A DNA stretch of 64,000 nt, from assembly GCF_030408755.1 (NCBI RefSeq), contig NZ_CP047209.1:1488001-1552000 (forward strand), written 5' to 3'. The first letter of the stretch is position 1; each line of letters opens with the position of its first letter. Shown here in pieces: positions 46,427 through 57,110 of this stretch. Under the pieces are notes generated by a model, which worked only from the letters and a program-made list of their open reading frames with translations, was not told the origin of the DNA and ran no database searches. Source of the DNA: Corynebacterium felinum (GTDB lineage Bacteria; Actinomycetota; Actinomycetes; Mycobacteriales; Mycobacteriaceae). A program made the translations under genes and the position numbers.

Positions 46427-47938
46427 TTAATTATCGAGATACAAGGTTCCGCGGAACACAGGGTGCATCAGGTTTTCGGTGGACAGCACCTGGTTGAGGG
46501 TGTCCTCATCCATCAGGCCCTTTTCTAGAACCAGTTCGCGCACAGACTTGCCGGTGCGGGCTGCTTCTTTGCCGATCAAATCACCATTGTGGTGGCCGAT
46601 GAATGGGTTGAGGTAGGTGACAATACCGATGGAGTTATCTACGTACGCGCGGCACACCTCAGCGTTTGCGGTGATGCCCGTGACACACTTCTCACGCAGG
46701 GTGTCCGCTGCGTTGCCGAGGATATCGATGGACTCGAACAGTGCCTGGCCAATCGCAGGCTCCATGACGTTGAGCTGCAGCTGGCCAGCTTCGGCAGCCA
46801 TGAGTACGGTGAAGTCGTTGCCAAATACCTTGAAGCAGACTTGGTTAACCACTTCAGGGATCACTGGGTTGACCTTTGCTGGCATGATGGAAGAACCAGC
46901 TTGGCGTTCAGGCAAGTTGATCTCATTCAGGCCAGCGCGTGGACCGGAAGAGAGCAGGCGCAGGTCGTTGCAGATCTTCGACAGCTTCATGGCAGCACGC
47001 TTGACTGCGGAGTGCACGAGTACGTATGCGCCGGTGTCGGAGGTTGCTTCGATGAGGTCTGCTGCCGATTTGATGGGCAGTCCGGTTACTTCAGCTAGTG
47101 CTGCGGTGACCTGGTGGCGGTAGCCGGCAGGGGTGTTCAGGCCGGTGCCGATGGCGGTTGCGCCGAGGTTGATTTCTAGGAGACGTTCTGCCGCGGCGCG
47201 CAGGATTGCTTGCTCTTCGGCAAGGTTGTGAGCGAAAGCGTTGAATTCATCACCAAGCGTCATGGGTACTGCATCTTGAAGCTGGGTGCGACCCATCTTG
47301 AGGATATCGACGAACTCCCCTGATTTGGCGTGGAATGCTTGCTGTAGCGCGTCGACCTGGTCGATGAGCTTCATCATGCAGGCATAGAGACCAAGGCGGA
47401 AGCCGGTGGGGTATGCGTCATTGGTTGACTGCGACATGTTCACATCGTCATTGGGGTTGATGACTTCGTAGTCGCCCTTTTCTTTACCCAAGAATTCGAG
47501 TGCGAGGTTAGCGATCACTTCGTTGGTGTTCATGTTGAGGCTGGTGCCAGCCCCGCCTTGGAAGACATCGATGGGGAATTGATCCATGCAGCGACCGTGC
47601 TCCAAGATTTGATCGCATGCCCACACGATAGCGTCGCACTTTTTGCCCGGCAGGGTGTGGAGGCGACGGTTAGCCATGGCCGCGGCTTTTTTGACCTGAA
47701 CCATGCCGCGGATGAACTCTGGTACATCGTTGATGGTGGTTCCGGAGATTTGGAAGTTATCTATTGCGCGTAAGGTGTGGATACCGTAGTAGTACTCGTT
47801 GGGTACTTCCATTGAGCCGAGGAGGTCAACTTCGGTGCGCGTTGCTTTGTGCGCGGTCGTTGCCGGGGCGTGAGCTGCAGACTCGGTTGTGGTTGCAGCG
47901 TGTAGGGTTTCTGGGTTCTTCTTCGAAGACTTAGCCAT
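46427..47938 (-). CDS. aspA: Aspartate ammonia-lyase
   Basis: A 503-residue fumarase/aspartase-family enzyme that converts aspartate to fumarate and ammonia. The family signature [11 protein letters not shown], with the catalytic loop, is near 347-357. An N-terminal extension of about 40 residues (AKSSKKN ... Ala-rich) precedes [12 protein letters not shown] and is typical of corynebacterial AspA. The ATG at 47938 was chosen; ATG 47953 lies too close to its AGGAG. Single-gene unit. Confidence 0.94.
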   Translation of the reverse strand: MAKSSKKNPETLHAATTTESAAHAPATTAHKATRTEVDLLGSMEVPNEYYYGIHTLRAIDNFQISGTTINDVPEFIRGMVQVKKAAAMANRRLHTLPGKKCDAIVWACDQILEHGRCMDQFPIDVFQGGAGTSLNMNTNEVIANLALEFLGKEKGDYEVINPNDDVNMSQSTNDAYPTGFRLGLYACMMKLIDQVDALQQAFHAKSGEFVDILKMGRTQLQDAVPMTLGDEFNAFAHNLAEEQAILRAAAERLLEINLGATAIGTGLNTPAGYRHQVTAALAEVTGLPIKSAADLIEATSDTGAYVLVHSAVKRAAMKLSKICNDLRLLSSGPRAGLNEINLPERQAGSSIMPAKVNPVIPEVVNQVCFKVFGNDFTVLMAAEAGQLQLNVMEPAIGQALFESIDILGNAADTLREKCVTGITANAEVCRAYVDNSIGIVTYLNPFIGHHNGDLIGKEAARTGKSVRELVLEKGLMDEDTLNQVLSTENLMHPVFRGTLYLDN

Positions 47939-48209
47939 GGTGTGAAAGACCATTCTCCTGTGAGTTGTGAGTGTTTACAAGCCCCAACACTACGTGAGAA
48001 ATCCCATTCTGTGTCAAGATGTTCAGACACTGTGGTGAAGAAGTTGGCGCAAGGTTGTACATATCGAAAATTGCAGTACTTTTCATCGCCGAAAAAATGG
48101 TGAGGTTACGCCTTGTGTACTGGGGTTTGAGCTTTTCGACGTCGCTACAACAGCAGCGTTTGTAGCACCGTTGCTTTTTCACTTCTCCCCTTTTGCGGGC
48201 CACTAAGTT

Positions 48210-48887
48210 TTAGGGCAGCATGCCACTGGCGTGGATGAAATGGAGTAGCTCGTACGCTCGGCGGCATAGGATATCTTGGGTGAGATCCTGTGCGCGTGCG
48301 TGGGTGTAGGTGACGGCAAATCGGCCGCGTGGTGTGCTCAGTGCTGAAACGCAGTGGGGTGTGTGGGGAAGTTCTGGGGAAAGGGCAAAATAGATGCGCT
48401 CGTGTGCATCTTTAAAAGAGGCGTGAATTAAGAGTTTTGTTCTTCTTAATGATCGATAGGTGACGGTATCGCTGGTTATTCGTAAAATCTCGTCCGTGTT
48501 TAAAACATTGTTGGAGTAGCGCACCATACAGACTAGTTTGGGGTCAGAAAACTGAATGGTTTTAACTTCTACTATGATTCCAGCTTCTTCGAAAAGGCTC
48601 GGTGGGAAGTGCTCGCAGGGGTCGATTAAGCTAAGCGATCCATCCCTGTGGTTGAATGCTTCGAAGTATCTTCTTTCGGGATCAAGTGGGATCATGGTGC
48701 TTTTCCAAATCAGATCGGAGGAATATTTTTCTGCACTGGTAGAGTCGGCTCGTGCGGAAGAAGAAGCTGATGGTACTGCTACGCTACAGCCGCTAAGAAC
48801 GATTCCGAGTAATAATGCGATAAGGCACAGTGCTGGGAGGAATGTGTGTGCAGTGCGAAGCGGTTGTGGTGCGCTGTATTTTTTCAC
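48210..48887 (-). CDS. DUF3558-like lipoprotein, third paralogue
   Basis: A 225-residue lipoprotein with signal peptide and lipobox LSGC, Cys34 lipidated. It shares the framework of the tandem pair at 28.5-29.9 kb: STMIPLDPERRYFEAFN, IDPC, a mid Cys, HCVSALSTPRGRFAVTYTH and ILCRRAYELL. The four mature cysteines align with the pair. It is on the other strand, 19 kb away, and alone. Start ATG 48887 follows AGGAGGG. Function is unknown. Confidence 0.83.
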   Translation of the reverse strand: MKKYSAPQPLRTAHTFLPALCLIALLLGIVLSGCSVAVPSASSSARADSTSAEKYSSDLIWKSTMIPLDPERRYFEAFNHRDGSLSLIDPCEHFPPSLFEEAGIIVEVKTIQFSDPKLVCMVRYSNNVLNTDEILRITSDTVTYRSLRRTKLLIHASFKDAHERIYFALSPELPHTPHCVSALSTPRGRFAVTYTHARAQDLTQDILCRRAYELLHFIHASGMLP

Positions 48888-49204
48888 GAAAACCCTCCTT
48901 GTGTTTTTCCATACATTACGTTTTAGAGCCGATAGGAAAACGATAAAACTTTTAGAGCAAAAAGTCGCGAAATTGCGTCAGTGAAGTGCTTTTTTGGGGG
49001 CAATGGGGGTAAAGTTTCGTGGGCTGTGCAGGTCTTCCCATCCATTATTTATATAACTACAGAGGTTTTCGATGGTGGCCTAAAAGAATCAGTCGAGCTC
49101 ACAAGCGTGACAAAACGGTGGGGTGGGCGACACAATCATGGCTTGATCTGTGAATTGCCCTATAACAGATTCAGAAAAAGGTGTGAAAAAGGGTAAATAA
49201 ATGA
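48888..49204. other. Gap between the third lipoprotein gene and hisG
   Basis: No gene supported. It should hold the promoter of the minus-strand lipoprotein gene and ends at the hisG terminator. Confidence 0.4.
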
Positions 49205-49229
49205 CCATCAGCATAAAGAATGCTGATGG
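49205..49229 (-). terminator. Terminator of hisG
   Basis: CCATCAGCAT (49205-49214) pairs perfectly with 49220-49229 over a 5-base loop, 28 bases past the hisG stop. A TCATTTATTT tract follows on the minus strand. Confidence 0.75.
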
Positions 49230-49256
49230 CCTCATAGGGAGTGTGTGCGGGTCATC

Positions 49257-50102
49257 TTAAATGCGTGCGATTCGGATTTCGGTAGCCAAGATTGCTTGGG
49301 CGCCGAGAGCTGCAAGCTCATCCATTACAGTGTTTGCCTCCTTGCGTGGAACCATGGCGCGAACCGCAACCCACTGATCGTTGGCAAGCGGCGACACAGT
49401 GGGGCCAGAAATGCCTGGGGTGATGGCGGTGGCGTCGTCAAGCAAACGGCGCTCCACGTTGTAGTCGAGCATCAGGAAGTTACGGGCATGCACAATGCCT
49501 TCAATGCGGCGCAACAGCACCTGCATTTCTGGGGTGAGCTCTACCCCACTACGAGCAACAACAATAGCTTCAGAATTGACCAGCGGTTCCCCGAAAGGCT
49601 CCAAGCCTTGCTGGCGCAAGGTGCGGCCAGTCGAAACGACATCGGCAATCGCATCAGCAACACCGAGTTTGATGGAGATCTCCACAGCCCCATCCAAGCG
49701 CAGTACTTCAGCTTCAATGCCGCGTGCGCGCAGATCGTTGCGGACCAAGTTGGGGTACGAGGTAGCAATGCGCTTTCCGGCAAGCTTGTCGATAGTCCAC
49801 AACTCGTTTTTCGGTGCGGCGTAGCGGAAAGTCGACGAACCAAAGCCGAGGCTGAGCACATCAGTGACATTCGCCTGTGAATCGGCAGCAAGGTCGCGCC
49901 CAGTGATGCCGAGGTCGAGGTGACCGTTGGCAACGTAAATTGCGATGTCTTTCGGGCGAAGGAAGAAAAATTCGACGTTGTTTGCTTTATCAAGGAGGGT
50001 TAGAGCCTTGCTGTCGCCACGGTTGGTATACCCAGCTTCGCGGAGGATTTCAACAGCAGTGTCAGACAATGACCCTTTGTTGGGGACTGCAACTTTTAAC
50101 AT
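49257..50102 (-). CDS. hisG: ATP phosphoribosyltransferase HisG (long form)
   Basis: A 281-residue first enzyme of histidine synthesis, joining ATP and PRPP. The long form has catalytic domains plus a C-terminal regulatory ACT-like domain ([28 protein letters not shown]) that binds histidine for feedback inhibition. LDLGITGRD and [16 protein letters not shown] are catalytic-domain segments. It follows hisE by 8 bases. Confidence 0.96.
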   Translation of the reverse strand: MLKVAVPNKGSLSDTAVEILREAGYTNRGDSKALTLLDKANNVEFFFLRPKDIAIYVANGHLDLGITGRDLAADSQANVTDVLSLGFGSSTFRYAAPKNELWTIDKLAGKRIATSYPNLVRNDLRARGIEAEVLRLDGAVEISIKLGVADAIADVVSTGRTLRQQGLEPFGEPLVNSEAIVVARSGVELTPEMQVLLRRIEGIVHARNFLMLDYNVERRLLDDATAITPGISGPTVSPLANDQWVAVRAMVPRKEANTVMDELAALGAQAILATEIRIARI

Positions 50103-50110
50103 AGGGATTC

Positions 50111-50374
50111 CTAGAGATACTTGTAGATGTCTTCCGGGCGAATGCCTCGGGCTACCATCATGGTTTGAGTCCAGTACACAAGCTGGGAGATTTCCTCGGC
50201 AAGTTCTTCGTCAGACTGGTACTCAGCAGCAATCCATACCTCGCCGGCTTCTTCGATGATTTTCTTGCCCAGATGATGCACACCCTTGTCTAAGGCAGCA
50301 ACAGTGCCGGAACCCTCAGGGCGGGTTGCGGCGCGGTCAAGTAATTCTTCGTACAGCGAGTCAAAGTTCTTCAC
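50111..50374 (-). CDS. hisE: Phosphoribosyl-ATP pyrophosphatase HisE
   Basis: An 87-residue second enzyme of histidine synthesis. [14 protein letters not shown] is the nucleotide-pyrophosphohydrolase metal site (E-x-x-E type). I used GTG 50374, giving [12 protein letters not shown], the usual family start; an ATG at 50404 would overlap the upstream HAD gene. Coupled to hisG. Confidence 0.93.
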   Translation of the reverse strand: MKNFDSLYEELLDRAATRPEGSGTVAALDKGVHHLGKKIIEEAGEVWIAAEYQSDEELAEEISQLVYWTQTMMVARGIRPEDIYKYL

Positions 50375-50382
50375 CTGTGCGA

Positions 50383-51042
50383 TTATTGCACAGCCCGAAA
50401 CCATTGTCGTAAATCTTTCGCTTGTGTCCCCACAAAAGAGGGTGTGTGCATATTATGAACTCCCTGTGGGCGGTCGTGTGTTGCGTTCGGCGCGGCAAAC
50501 ACTATGCATCCTGCGTTCACGGCGGCGGTCATACCGGGAGTGGAGTCTTCAAAGACAAGGCAATTATGCGGTTGAGTTTTGAGTATGCGTGCCGCAGTGG
50601 TGTAGATAAGTGGGTCGGGTTTACCGTGTGCGACTTCGTCGCCACAGATTGATCCGGCGAAAAGATCTGCCCCAATCGCCTTCATTGCGGGGTGTGCAAG
50701 CTCCCGGGTTGTGTTGGTGACAATGAAAGAAGGGATGCCCGCATCTTTGAGCGAGCGTAAAAGCGTGTCGACGCCGGGGTTGATCGGTGCGTTGGCAAGA
50801 AGTTCGCGCATGCGGGCGAACATGATGGATTGAAAATAGGTGTAATCGCTCTCGGTGAGTCTGATCCCAGCGTGCGCGGCACAGATGGTGGCTGTGTTGT
50901 GAAAGGAACCACCAACTGTTTTCTCGCGGAGCTTGGGGGTGAGTCTGCGCCCCATGGACTCGCTGAGTTCGTAGGTGGCTATTTCCCAGAGTGGTTCTGA
51001 GTTGATGAGGGTTCCGTCCATGTCCCACAGCACTGCTTTCAT
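50383..51042 (-). CDS. HAD family phosphatase
   Basis: A 219-residue haloacid-dehalogenase-type phosphatase or phosphatase-mutase. Motif I DMDGTL with Asp7 nucleophile and Asp9, motif II TNTT, and motif III/IV KPDP...VFEDSTPG are all present. The cap domain is helical. The substrate is unknown, likely a small phosphorylated sugar or nucleotide. It ends 8 bases before hisE and may share its transcript. Confidence 0.9.
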   Translation of the reverse strand: MKAVLWDMDGTLINSEPLWEIATYELSESMGRRLTPKLREKTVGGSFHNTATICAAHAGIRLTESDYTYFQSIMFARMRELLANAPINPGVDTLLRSLKDAGIPSFIVTNTTRELAHPAMKAIGADLFAGSICGDEVAHGKPDPLIYTTAARILKTQPHNCLVFEDSTPGMTAAVNAGCIVFAAPNATHDRPQGVHNMHTPSFVGTQAKDLRQWFRAVQ

Positions 51043-51090
51043 GATCTCTATCGTTGTTGAGTGTGCGGGCAGGTGCCAAATCGGTGGGGT

Positions 51091-51303
51091 TTAGTTGAAG
51101 AAATGCGCGATGTCACTAAGCGTATTTCCTAAGCCGTCAAAGATGCCCACCTTGTGCCCGCCGCCAACAACGAGTGCGGTCGCTGCGAGCGACAGGATGC
51201 GGTTGATGACACTTCGGATGAGCTTAAACACCGCATAGATCGCGGCTAGTCCGAGGATGAGGGGGACGAGATTGTCGGAAGATAAAAGGTCGGCGGTGTT
51301 CAT
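51091..51303 (-). CDS. Small membrane protein, hypothetical
   Basis: A 70-residue protein with hydrophobic stretches at about 13-30 and 35-46 and a Gly-rich turn (VVGGGHKVG). Start ATG 51303; upstream GGATC is a weak ribosome site. It precedes the HAD gene by 48 bases. No family recognised. Confidence 0.6.
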   Translation of the reverse strand: MNTADLLSSDNLVPLILGLAAIYAVFKLIRSVINRILSLAATALVVGGGHKVGIFDGLGNTLSDIAHFFN

Positions 51304-51559
51304 GGAAGTACAGGAGATCCTTGTGTCGGAAGAATGAGGGGGAGGATACGCGGCGAGGTGGTGGGAAAACCTAGTAGAGGACAGTCACGTGGGCGGGAGC
51401 AAAAGTGCACAAGGGATTGGTGGTGCAACAAGAAACATAGATTAGCACAATTGTACGATATCTTTCGGCGGTGGCTGAAGCTACTGACGTGTTCGATTTG
51501 CGTTCGAATGTCTTTCACCCGAAAAACCTGGACTCAAAATGAATGTGAGAAAGGCGAAA
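51304..51559. other. Gap upstream of the small membrane protein
   Basis: About 250 bases without a gene; it must contain the promoter of the leftward HAD-hisE-hisG unit. Confidence 0.4.
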
Positions 51560-51592
51560 AGCCTAGTGGGTTTCATGAAAGCCCACTAGGCT
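51560..51592 (-). terminator. Terminator of metH
   Basis: AGCCTAGTGGG (51560-51570) pairs perfectly with 51582-51592; on the minus strand TTTTC follows the stem. It lies about 120 bases past the metH stop. Confidence 0.75.
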
Positions 51593-51713
51593 ACGAGCTT
51601 GCGTTTCGGGGAAGAAGAGGGGTTGTTCTCCCCTACCGCTGAAGATCACAGGTGACTAAACATCTACACCATAAAGCTAGATGCTAACCGTAGCTGTGAT
51701 CAGAGCACGCGAA

Positions 51714-54700
51714 CTAGACATTAAAGTACTTCGCTTCAGGGTGATAGAGCACAAAAGCATCCGTCGACTGCTCAGGGTGGAGCTGGAGTTCCTCCGACAA
51801 AACCACGCCAATACGTTCCGGCTCCAGCAACTCAACCATGGTGATGCGCGATTCCAAATCTGGGCACGAACCATAACCAAAGGAATAACGAGCACCTCGA
51901 TACTTCAAATCGAAGAAATCAACAGTGTTCTCCGAATCTTCATCGCCAGCGCGAGTGCCATCTGAGAATGCGAGTTCGGCGCGTACACGGGAGTGCCAGT
52001 ACTCGGCGAGGGCCTCAGTGAGCTGAACACCAATGCCGTGGACTTCGAGGTATTCGCGGTACTCGTTTTTGGCAAACAGATCGTTGGCGAAATCCGCGAT
52101 CGGGTTGCCCATGGTGACGAGCTGGAATGGGAGAACATCGACTTGTCCGGTACGTTGCGCTTCTTCTTTACTGCGGATAAAGTCGGCGATGCACAGGAAG
52201 CGACCACGTTGCTGACGGGGGAAGTCAAAGCGGGCGCGGACTTGTGCGTCAGGATGAGGTTCTTCGAGGATATAAACGGAGTCTTTGTCAGAGACCGCGG
52301 GGAAATAACCATAGACGACAGCGGCATGGTCAAGAATGCCTTGCGACTTCAAACGGTCGATCCATGCGCGCAAACGTGGGCGCCCTTCGCTTTCAACGAG
52401 CTCTTCATAGTCAGGGCCGTCGCCACGGGTGGATTTAAGCCCCCATTGGCCCATGAAGAGTGCACGTTCGTCGAGTGTAGGCAGATACTCCGCCAAAGGA
52501 AGGCCTTTAACGATGCGCGTTCCCCAAAACGGTGGAGTTGCTACGGGCACATCAAAGGCGACGTCGGAGCGTTCGGGAACGATGATGGGTTCTTCTTTTG
52601 CCTTGCGTTCCGCGGCAATACGTAGCGAGCGCTCCCGTCGAGCCTTGCGCTCTTCGCGCTTACGAAGAGTTTCGGGATCGTGGGTGGGGCCGTCGCCACG
52701 TTTAGCGGCCATGATTTCATCCATGAGGCGGAGGCCCTCAAAAGCGTCGCGGGCGTAAAACACTTCGCCTTCGTACACTTCATCAAGATCGTTTTCCACA
52801 TAAGTGCGGGTCAAGGCGGCGCCACCCAAAATGACGGGGATGTCAGAAGCCCCATCGGCATTCATCTCTTGGAGATTTTCTTTCATCACCACAGTGGACT
52901 TCACCAACAGCCCCGACATACCAATGACATCAGCATTGTGCTCACGGGCAGCCGAAAGAATGGTGGCGATGGGTTGTTTAATACCGATATTGACAACGTT
53001 GTAGCCGTTATTACTCAAAATGATGTCGACGAGGTTTTTGCCAATATCGTGGACGTCGCCCTTAACAGTGGCGATGACCATGGTGCCTTTGCCACCGGAT
53101 TCGTCGGAAGCTTCCATGAAGTTTTCGAGATAGGCGACGGCCACTTTCATTGTTTCTGCTGATTGCAGCACGAATGGCAGTTGCATTTGGCCCGATCCAA
53201 ACAGCTCGCCGACGGTCTTCATTCCGCCAAGAAGATCTTGGTTGATGATCTCGATTGCGGACTTCTCTTTAAGCCCAGCGTCGAGGTCTTCTTCGATGCC
53301 GTTCTTTTCACCGTCGATAATGCGTTGTGCAAGTCGTTCAAAGAGGGGCATTGCTGCTAGTGCTTCGGCGCGTGCATCTTGAGCATCGGCAGCGCTGACG
53401 CCGTCGAAAAGCTCCATGAAAACCTGCAGCGGGTCGTAATCGTCGCGGCGACGGTCATAGACCATGTCGAGGGCGACTTCGCGTTGGCGCTCGTCGATCC
53501 GATTCATCGGCACAATCTTTGAGCTATGCGCAATCGCAGAGTCCAAACCTGCCTGAATACACTCGTGCAAGAACACAGAGTTCAATACTTGGCGGGCAGC
53601 AGGATTCAAGCCGAAGGAAATATTCGACAGACCCAAAGTGGTGTGGATGCGAGGGTGGCGACGCTTCAGCTCCCGGATCGCATTGATCGTTTCAATACCA
53701 TCGCGGCGAGTTTCTTCCTGCCCTGTCGAAATCGGGAAGGTCAGGGTGTCGACAATAATGTCCGACTCATCAAGCCCCCACGTGCCGGTGATATCGGCGA
53801 TAAGACGCTCGGCGATCTCCACTTTCTTCTCAGCGGTACGCGCCTGCCCCTCCTCATCAATCGTCAAAGCAACGACGGCGGCACCGTGTTGTTTCACCAA
53901 TGCCATAATCCGCTGATAACGCGAATCTGGGCCATCGCCATCCTCAAAGTTCACGGAGTTGACAGCACAGCGACCACCCAAATGCTCCAGCCCGACGCGG
54001 ATAACCTCAGGCTCAGTAGAGTCAATCATGATCGGCAGCGTCGAGCTAGTCGCCAACAAAGAAGCGAGCTGCGCCATATCATCGCGGCCATCGCGCCCAA
54101 CATAGTCCACGCACAAATCCAGCATGTGCGAGCCATCGCGGGTTTGCTGCTTGGCAATATCAACACATTTTTCCCAATCAGCAGCCAACATTGCTTCCCG
54201 GAACGCCTTTGAACCGTTTGCGTTCGTGCGCTCACCAATCATGGTGATACCCGTCTCCTGAGTCAGGTTGACCGAGGTGTAGAGCGACGAAACTGCATCA
54301 CCTTGGGTCACATTTCGTGCTGCCTGTACCGCTGCTGGGCACTTATCTGTGCCGATCACAGCATCACGGACTGCCGTGATGTGCTCCGGGGTGGTACCGC
54401 AGCAGCCACCCACCATGGACAGACCATACTCTTCAACAAAACGCTTCAGGGCAACAGCCAAACCTTCAGCATCAAGTGGATAAACAGCACCGTCCTTGCC
54501 GAGCACCGGCAAACCAGCGTTGGGCATCACGGATACAGGAATCTGGGCATTCTTCGACAAGTAGCGCAGGTGCTCACTCATCTCATCTGGGCCAGTTGCA
54601 CAGTTCAGGCCAATCATGTCAATGCCCAACGGTTCAAGAGCGGTCAGGGCCGCACCAATCTCCGAACCCAACAGCATGGTACCGGTCGTTTCTACCGTCA

Positions 54701-55304
54701 CATGGCACACCAGCGGAAGGCGATACCCCAGCTGTTCAAAAGCTTCTTGGCAACCATGGACCGATGCCTTCACCTGCAGCAAATCCTGGGCGGTTTCAAT
54801 CAAGATGCCGTCAGCATCAGCCTCGGCCATGCCGAGGGCCGCCTGCTTGTAATATTCCTTCAGATCCTCATAAGGCGCATGCCCGAGGGAAGGAAGCTTT
54901 GTGCCAGGTCCCATGGAACCAAGAACAAAACGACGCATCCCGTTACGTCCCGGCCCCAGCTCATCGGCAACATCACGGGCAATCTTGACACCCTTAAACG
55001 CCAACTCCTTGCAACGATCAGCGATGTTGTAATCAGCTAAGTTAGGCAGATTGCAGCCAAAGGTGTTCGTTTCCACCAGGTCGGCGCCAGCAAGGAAATA
55101 ATTACGGTGAATCTGCGCAACCACATCAGGGCGGGTGTGGTTGAGAATCTCGTTGCAGCCTTCAAGGCCTAGGAAGTCAGCGTCAACGTCAAGGTCGAAG
55201 CCTTGGAGTTGGGTGCCCATGGCGCCGTCGCCAATCAGGACTGTGGATTTGAGGCAGTCAAGGAACTCGCTGCTTTTAAGAGGCAGATTCATGTGCGTAG
55301 TCAT
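51714..55304 (-). CDS. metH: Cobalamin-dependent methionine synthase MetH
   Basis: A 1196-residue modular enzyme that methylates homocysteine from methyl-tetrahydrofolate through methylcobalamin. Domains in order: homocysteine domain with zinc cysteines in LNCATG (about 235) and GGCCGTTPEH (about 300); pterin domain (TMIGERTNANGSKAFRE near 350); cobalamin domain with the D-x-H-x-x-G motif GDVHDIGKN (about 750); activation domain near the end. It uses the cofactor made by the cob genes of this window. The leader has no recognisable cobalamin riboswitch. Confidence 0.96.
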   Translation of the reverse strand: MTTHMNLPLKSSEFLDCLKSTVLIGDGAMGTQLQGFDLDVDADFLGLEGCNEILNHTRPDVVAQIHRNYFLAGADLVETNTFGCNLPNLADYNIADRCKELAFKGVKIARDVADELGPGRNGMRRFVLGSMGPGTKLPSLGHAPYEDLKEYYKQAALGMAEADADGILIETAQDLLQVKASVHGCQEAFEQLGYRLPLVCHVTVETTGTMLLGSEIGAALTALEPLGIDMIGLNCATGPDEMSEHLRYLSKNAQIPVSVMPNAGLPVLGKDGAVYPLDAEGLAVALKRFVEEYGLSMVGGCCGTTPEHITAVRDAVIGTDKCPAAVQAARNVTQGDAVSSLYTSVNLTQETGITMIGERTNANGSKAFREAMLAADWEKCVDIAKQQTRDGSHMLDLCVDYVGRDGRDDMAQLASLLATSSTLPIMIDSTEPEVIRVGLEHLGGRCAVNSVNFEDGDGPDSRYQRIMALVKQHGAAVVALTIDEEGQARTAEKKVEIAERLIADITGTWGLDESDIIVDTLTFPISTGQEETRRDGIETINAIRELKRRHPRIHTTLGLSNISFGLNPAARQVLNSVFLHECIQAGLDSAIAHSSKIVPMNRIDERQREVALDMVYDRRRDDYDPLQVFMELFDGVSAADAQDARAEALAAMPLFERLAQRIIDGEKNGIEEDLDAGLKEKSAIEIINQDLLGGMKTVGELFGSGQMQLPFVLQSAETMKVAVAYLENFMEASDESGGKGTMVIATVKGDVHDIGKNLVDIILSNNGYNVVNIGIKQPIATILSAAREHNADVIGMSGLLVKSTVVMKENLQEMNADGASDIPVILGGAALTRTYVENDLDEVYEGEVFYARDAFEGLRLMDEIMAAKRGDGPTHDPETLRKREERKARRERSLRIAAERKAKEEPIIVPERSDVAFDVPVATPPFWGTRIVKGLPLAEYLPTLDERALFMGQWGLKSTRGDGPDYEELVESEGRPRLRAWIDRLKSQGILDHAAVVYGYFPAVSDKDSVYILEEPHPDAQVRARFDFPRQQRGRFLCIADFIRSKEEAQRTGQVDVLPFQLVTMGNPIADFANDLFAKNEYREYLEVHGIGVQLTEALAEYWHSRVRAELAFSDGTRAGDEDSENTVDFFDLKYRGARYSFGYGSCPDLESRITMVELLEPERIGVVLSEELQLHPEQSTDAFVLYHPEAKYFNV

Positions 55305-55543
55305 CGGGTAGACAGCTTAGTACGTATTGAACGCAGTCTTGAAATTGTGTCTCTGTATTTTCTGAGCATAGGTTCCCCATACCATCGACCACGCACATAG
55401 TTTTAGCAGTTAGGAACCTAAGCAACCCGAGATTGTTAAGGCAATAATTATATTCACCCTACTTGTGGTGAGCTTCATTCCGCAGTGCTTGTTCTGCCCC
55501 TTCATGGCATGGGGAAACATGGTATTTGGTAGCTGGCTACTTC

Positions 55544-56452
55544 TTATTTATTGATCCATTGGGCAAGCAGATCTACAAGTTCATCATCACTGTGGCGCGA
55601 ATGTTCAGGCATGAAGTACGTAGGATGGGTTCCTCCCCCAGTCCCGCTGGATTTCAGCATGCCTCGTAGTGAACTGTCGCAAGTGAAATCATTGGCTAGG
55701 CAGTAATTGATCCGTGGAACTGTGCCCCTTTGAAGAGGCACTGCGCTGAGCATTCCGATCCCATACAATGGGTTGCCAAACACATGCTGGGCGTGATCTT
55801 CGATGCGCATGTAGGGATTGCCCAAATATACGACGCCGCGAAGTTTTCCGCGTTGGGCAAAATACCGCTCATGGGTGCTCAAGATGATGGCCCCTTGGCT
55901 GTAGCCGGTGAAAATATAGTCCGGTTGGCAGCCTGTTTCATGCTCGTAGCGGGCTAGAAACTCCGGCGTGTGCCCAATTCCTGTCAGGATGCTTTCGTAC
56001 AAATTGCGCACTGCATGGTCGATGATGCTGAACAACGGGGTTTGCCACAGAATTTTTACCGCACGAGTAAATGTTTCCCACAGGCTGAGTACTTCACCTT
56101 GTTTGGCAAGTTCCGGCACGGGGAGAAGGGCAGGATACACGCTGTGGTCGAGGCCGATGATATCGACATCTTTCAGTAACGACTCGCCAGGGTGCAGCTG
56201 TGCATAGCGGGCTTCTGCGTGCTTGAGCATTCCCCGAATATTCTCGCCTTCAAATCCATTGGAGCCAAAGGATGCGGGCGCTTGCTCAGAATAGCGGGTG
56301 GGGATCAGATTACTGTTTTGTTCACTGCCACGTGCGGCCACAATCGTGACCTTCGGGCACTGGGAAGCAGCTTCGTGGGCAAGTGTGGGGTGTGCGATTG
56401 ATGCAGCGATGCTTACGGTGAGTGCAATGGTAGAGAAGAGGCGAAGTGTCAT
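55544..56452 (-). CDS. Secreted cutinase-like serine hydrolase
   Basis: A 302-residue protein with a Sec signal peptide (MTLRLFSTIALTVSIAASIAHP, cleaved near ALA-HEA at 25-26). The cutinase fold is shown by TGCQPDYIFTGYSQGA with nucleophile Ser185, an opening VTIVAARGSEQ, and cysteine pairs. Mycobacterial cutinase-like proteins are esterases or phospholipases acting on lipids; the substrate here is unknown. Single gene with its own promoter region. Confidence 0.88.
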   Translation of the reverse strand: MTLRLFSTIALTVSIAASIAHPTLAHEAASQCPKVTIVAARGSEQNSNLIPTRYSEQAPASFGSNGFEGENIRGMLKHAEARYAQLHPGESLLKDVDIIGLDHSVYPALLPVPELAKQGEVLSLWETFTRAVKILWQTPLFSIIDHAVRNLYESILTGIGHTPEFLARYEHETGCQPDYIFTGYSQGAIILSTHERYFAQRGKLRGVVYLGNPYMRIEDHAQHVFGNPLYGIGMLSAVPLQRGTVPRINYCLANDFTCDSSLRGMLKSSGTGGGTHPTYFMPEHSRHSDDELVDLLAQWINK

Positions 56453-56623
56453 GGTTAGTGTTCAAGGGCTTGGGTGGAAAATGGATCAACATATAAGCAG
56501 GAGAATACCTCAGGTAATAGTAAAAAACTGATGAGCAATTACTCAACAAATCCTCACCAGTGGTGTGGTGTGTCGAGTGTTATCCTCCCCCAATTCACCC
56601 CTAGAAGATTTTTGACAGAAAAA

Positions 56624-56687
56624 CCCTCACAGTGCACGCAGGCCGGTACTGCCTAGATACCAGAATTCACTAGGTGCACTGTGAGGG
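56624..56687 (-). terminator. Terminator with 36-base loop
   Basis: Fourteen bases at 56624-56637 pair perfectly with 56674-56687. On the minus strand TTTTT follows, so it ends the mshC / unknown-gene transcript. The long loop is unusual. Confidence 0.75.
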
Positions 56688-56708
56688 GAACAAGAACTAC
56701 GAATGTGG

Positions 56709-57110
56709 CTAAGGCTCATTCTCAGCTGTGTCATGCAGCGTAGGAAGTGTGGCTAGTGTTTCAGTTTCCACGCCCCGAATCTGCCACCACGAACACATAA
56801 GGGTATGAATATCTGCCTCTTCTTCCGGTTCGATCACTGCGCAGGCGTACTTCTCGTTGAACGCTGCGAGTTGATCGTAGAACCCGCGGGTGTTGGCGAT
56901 TACCGCTTCACTATCAGCGTAGGAGGAAAAACTCTCGATGGTGTCAATTTGCCCCAGCAGCAAAGACTCGAGTTCTGGAAGCGCGTGCTCATCGAAAGGA
57001 GCGTCCCAAAATGCGCGCTCCGACTCTCGCAGATATGCGCCTGTGGCAAATGTGTGCAGGTCAACGATGAATTCTTTCACCGCTTCACGGCACGTATCGA
57101 AAGCGCTCAC
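56709..57110 (-). CDS. Hypothetical protein coupled to mshC
   Basis: A 133-residue acidic, helical protein without signal peptide or membrane segments. GTG 57110 overlaps the mshC stop by four bases (GTGA), so it is translated after mshC. It has two cysteines (Cys6 and one in LMCSWW). No family recognised. Its only functional hint is the tie to mycothiol synthesis. Confidence 0.75.
   Translation of the reverse strand: MSAFDTCREAVKEFIVDLHTFATGAYLRESERAFWDAPFDEHALPELESLLLGQIDTIESFSSYADSEAVIANTRGFYDQLAAFNEKYACAVIEPEEEADIHTLMCSWWQIRGVETETLATLPTLHDTAENEP

Noticed and set aside
55305..55543. Cobalamin riboswitch upstream of metH
   Set aside because: Looked for the GCCACTG and AATCC-type elements on the minus strand and found none.
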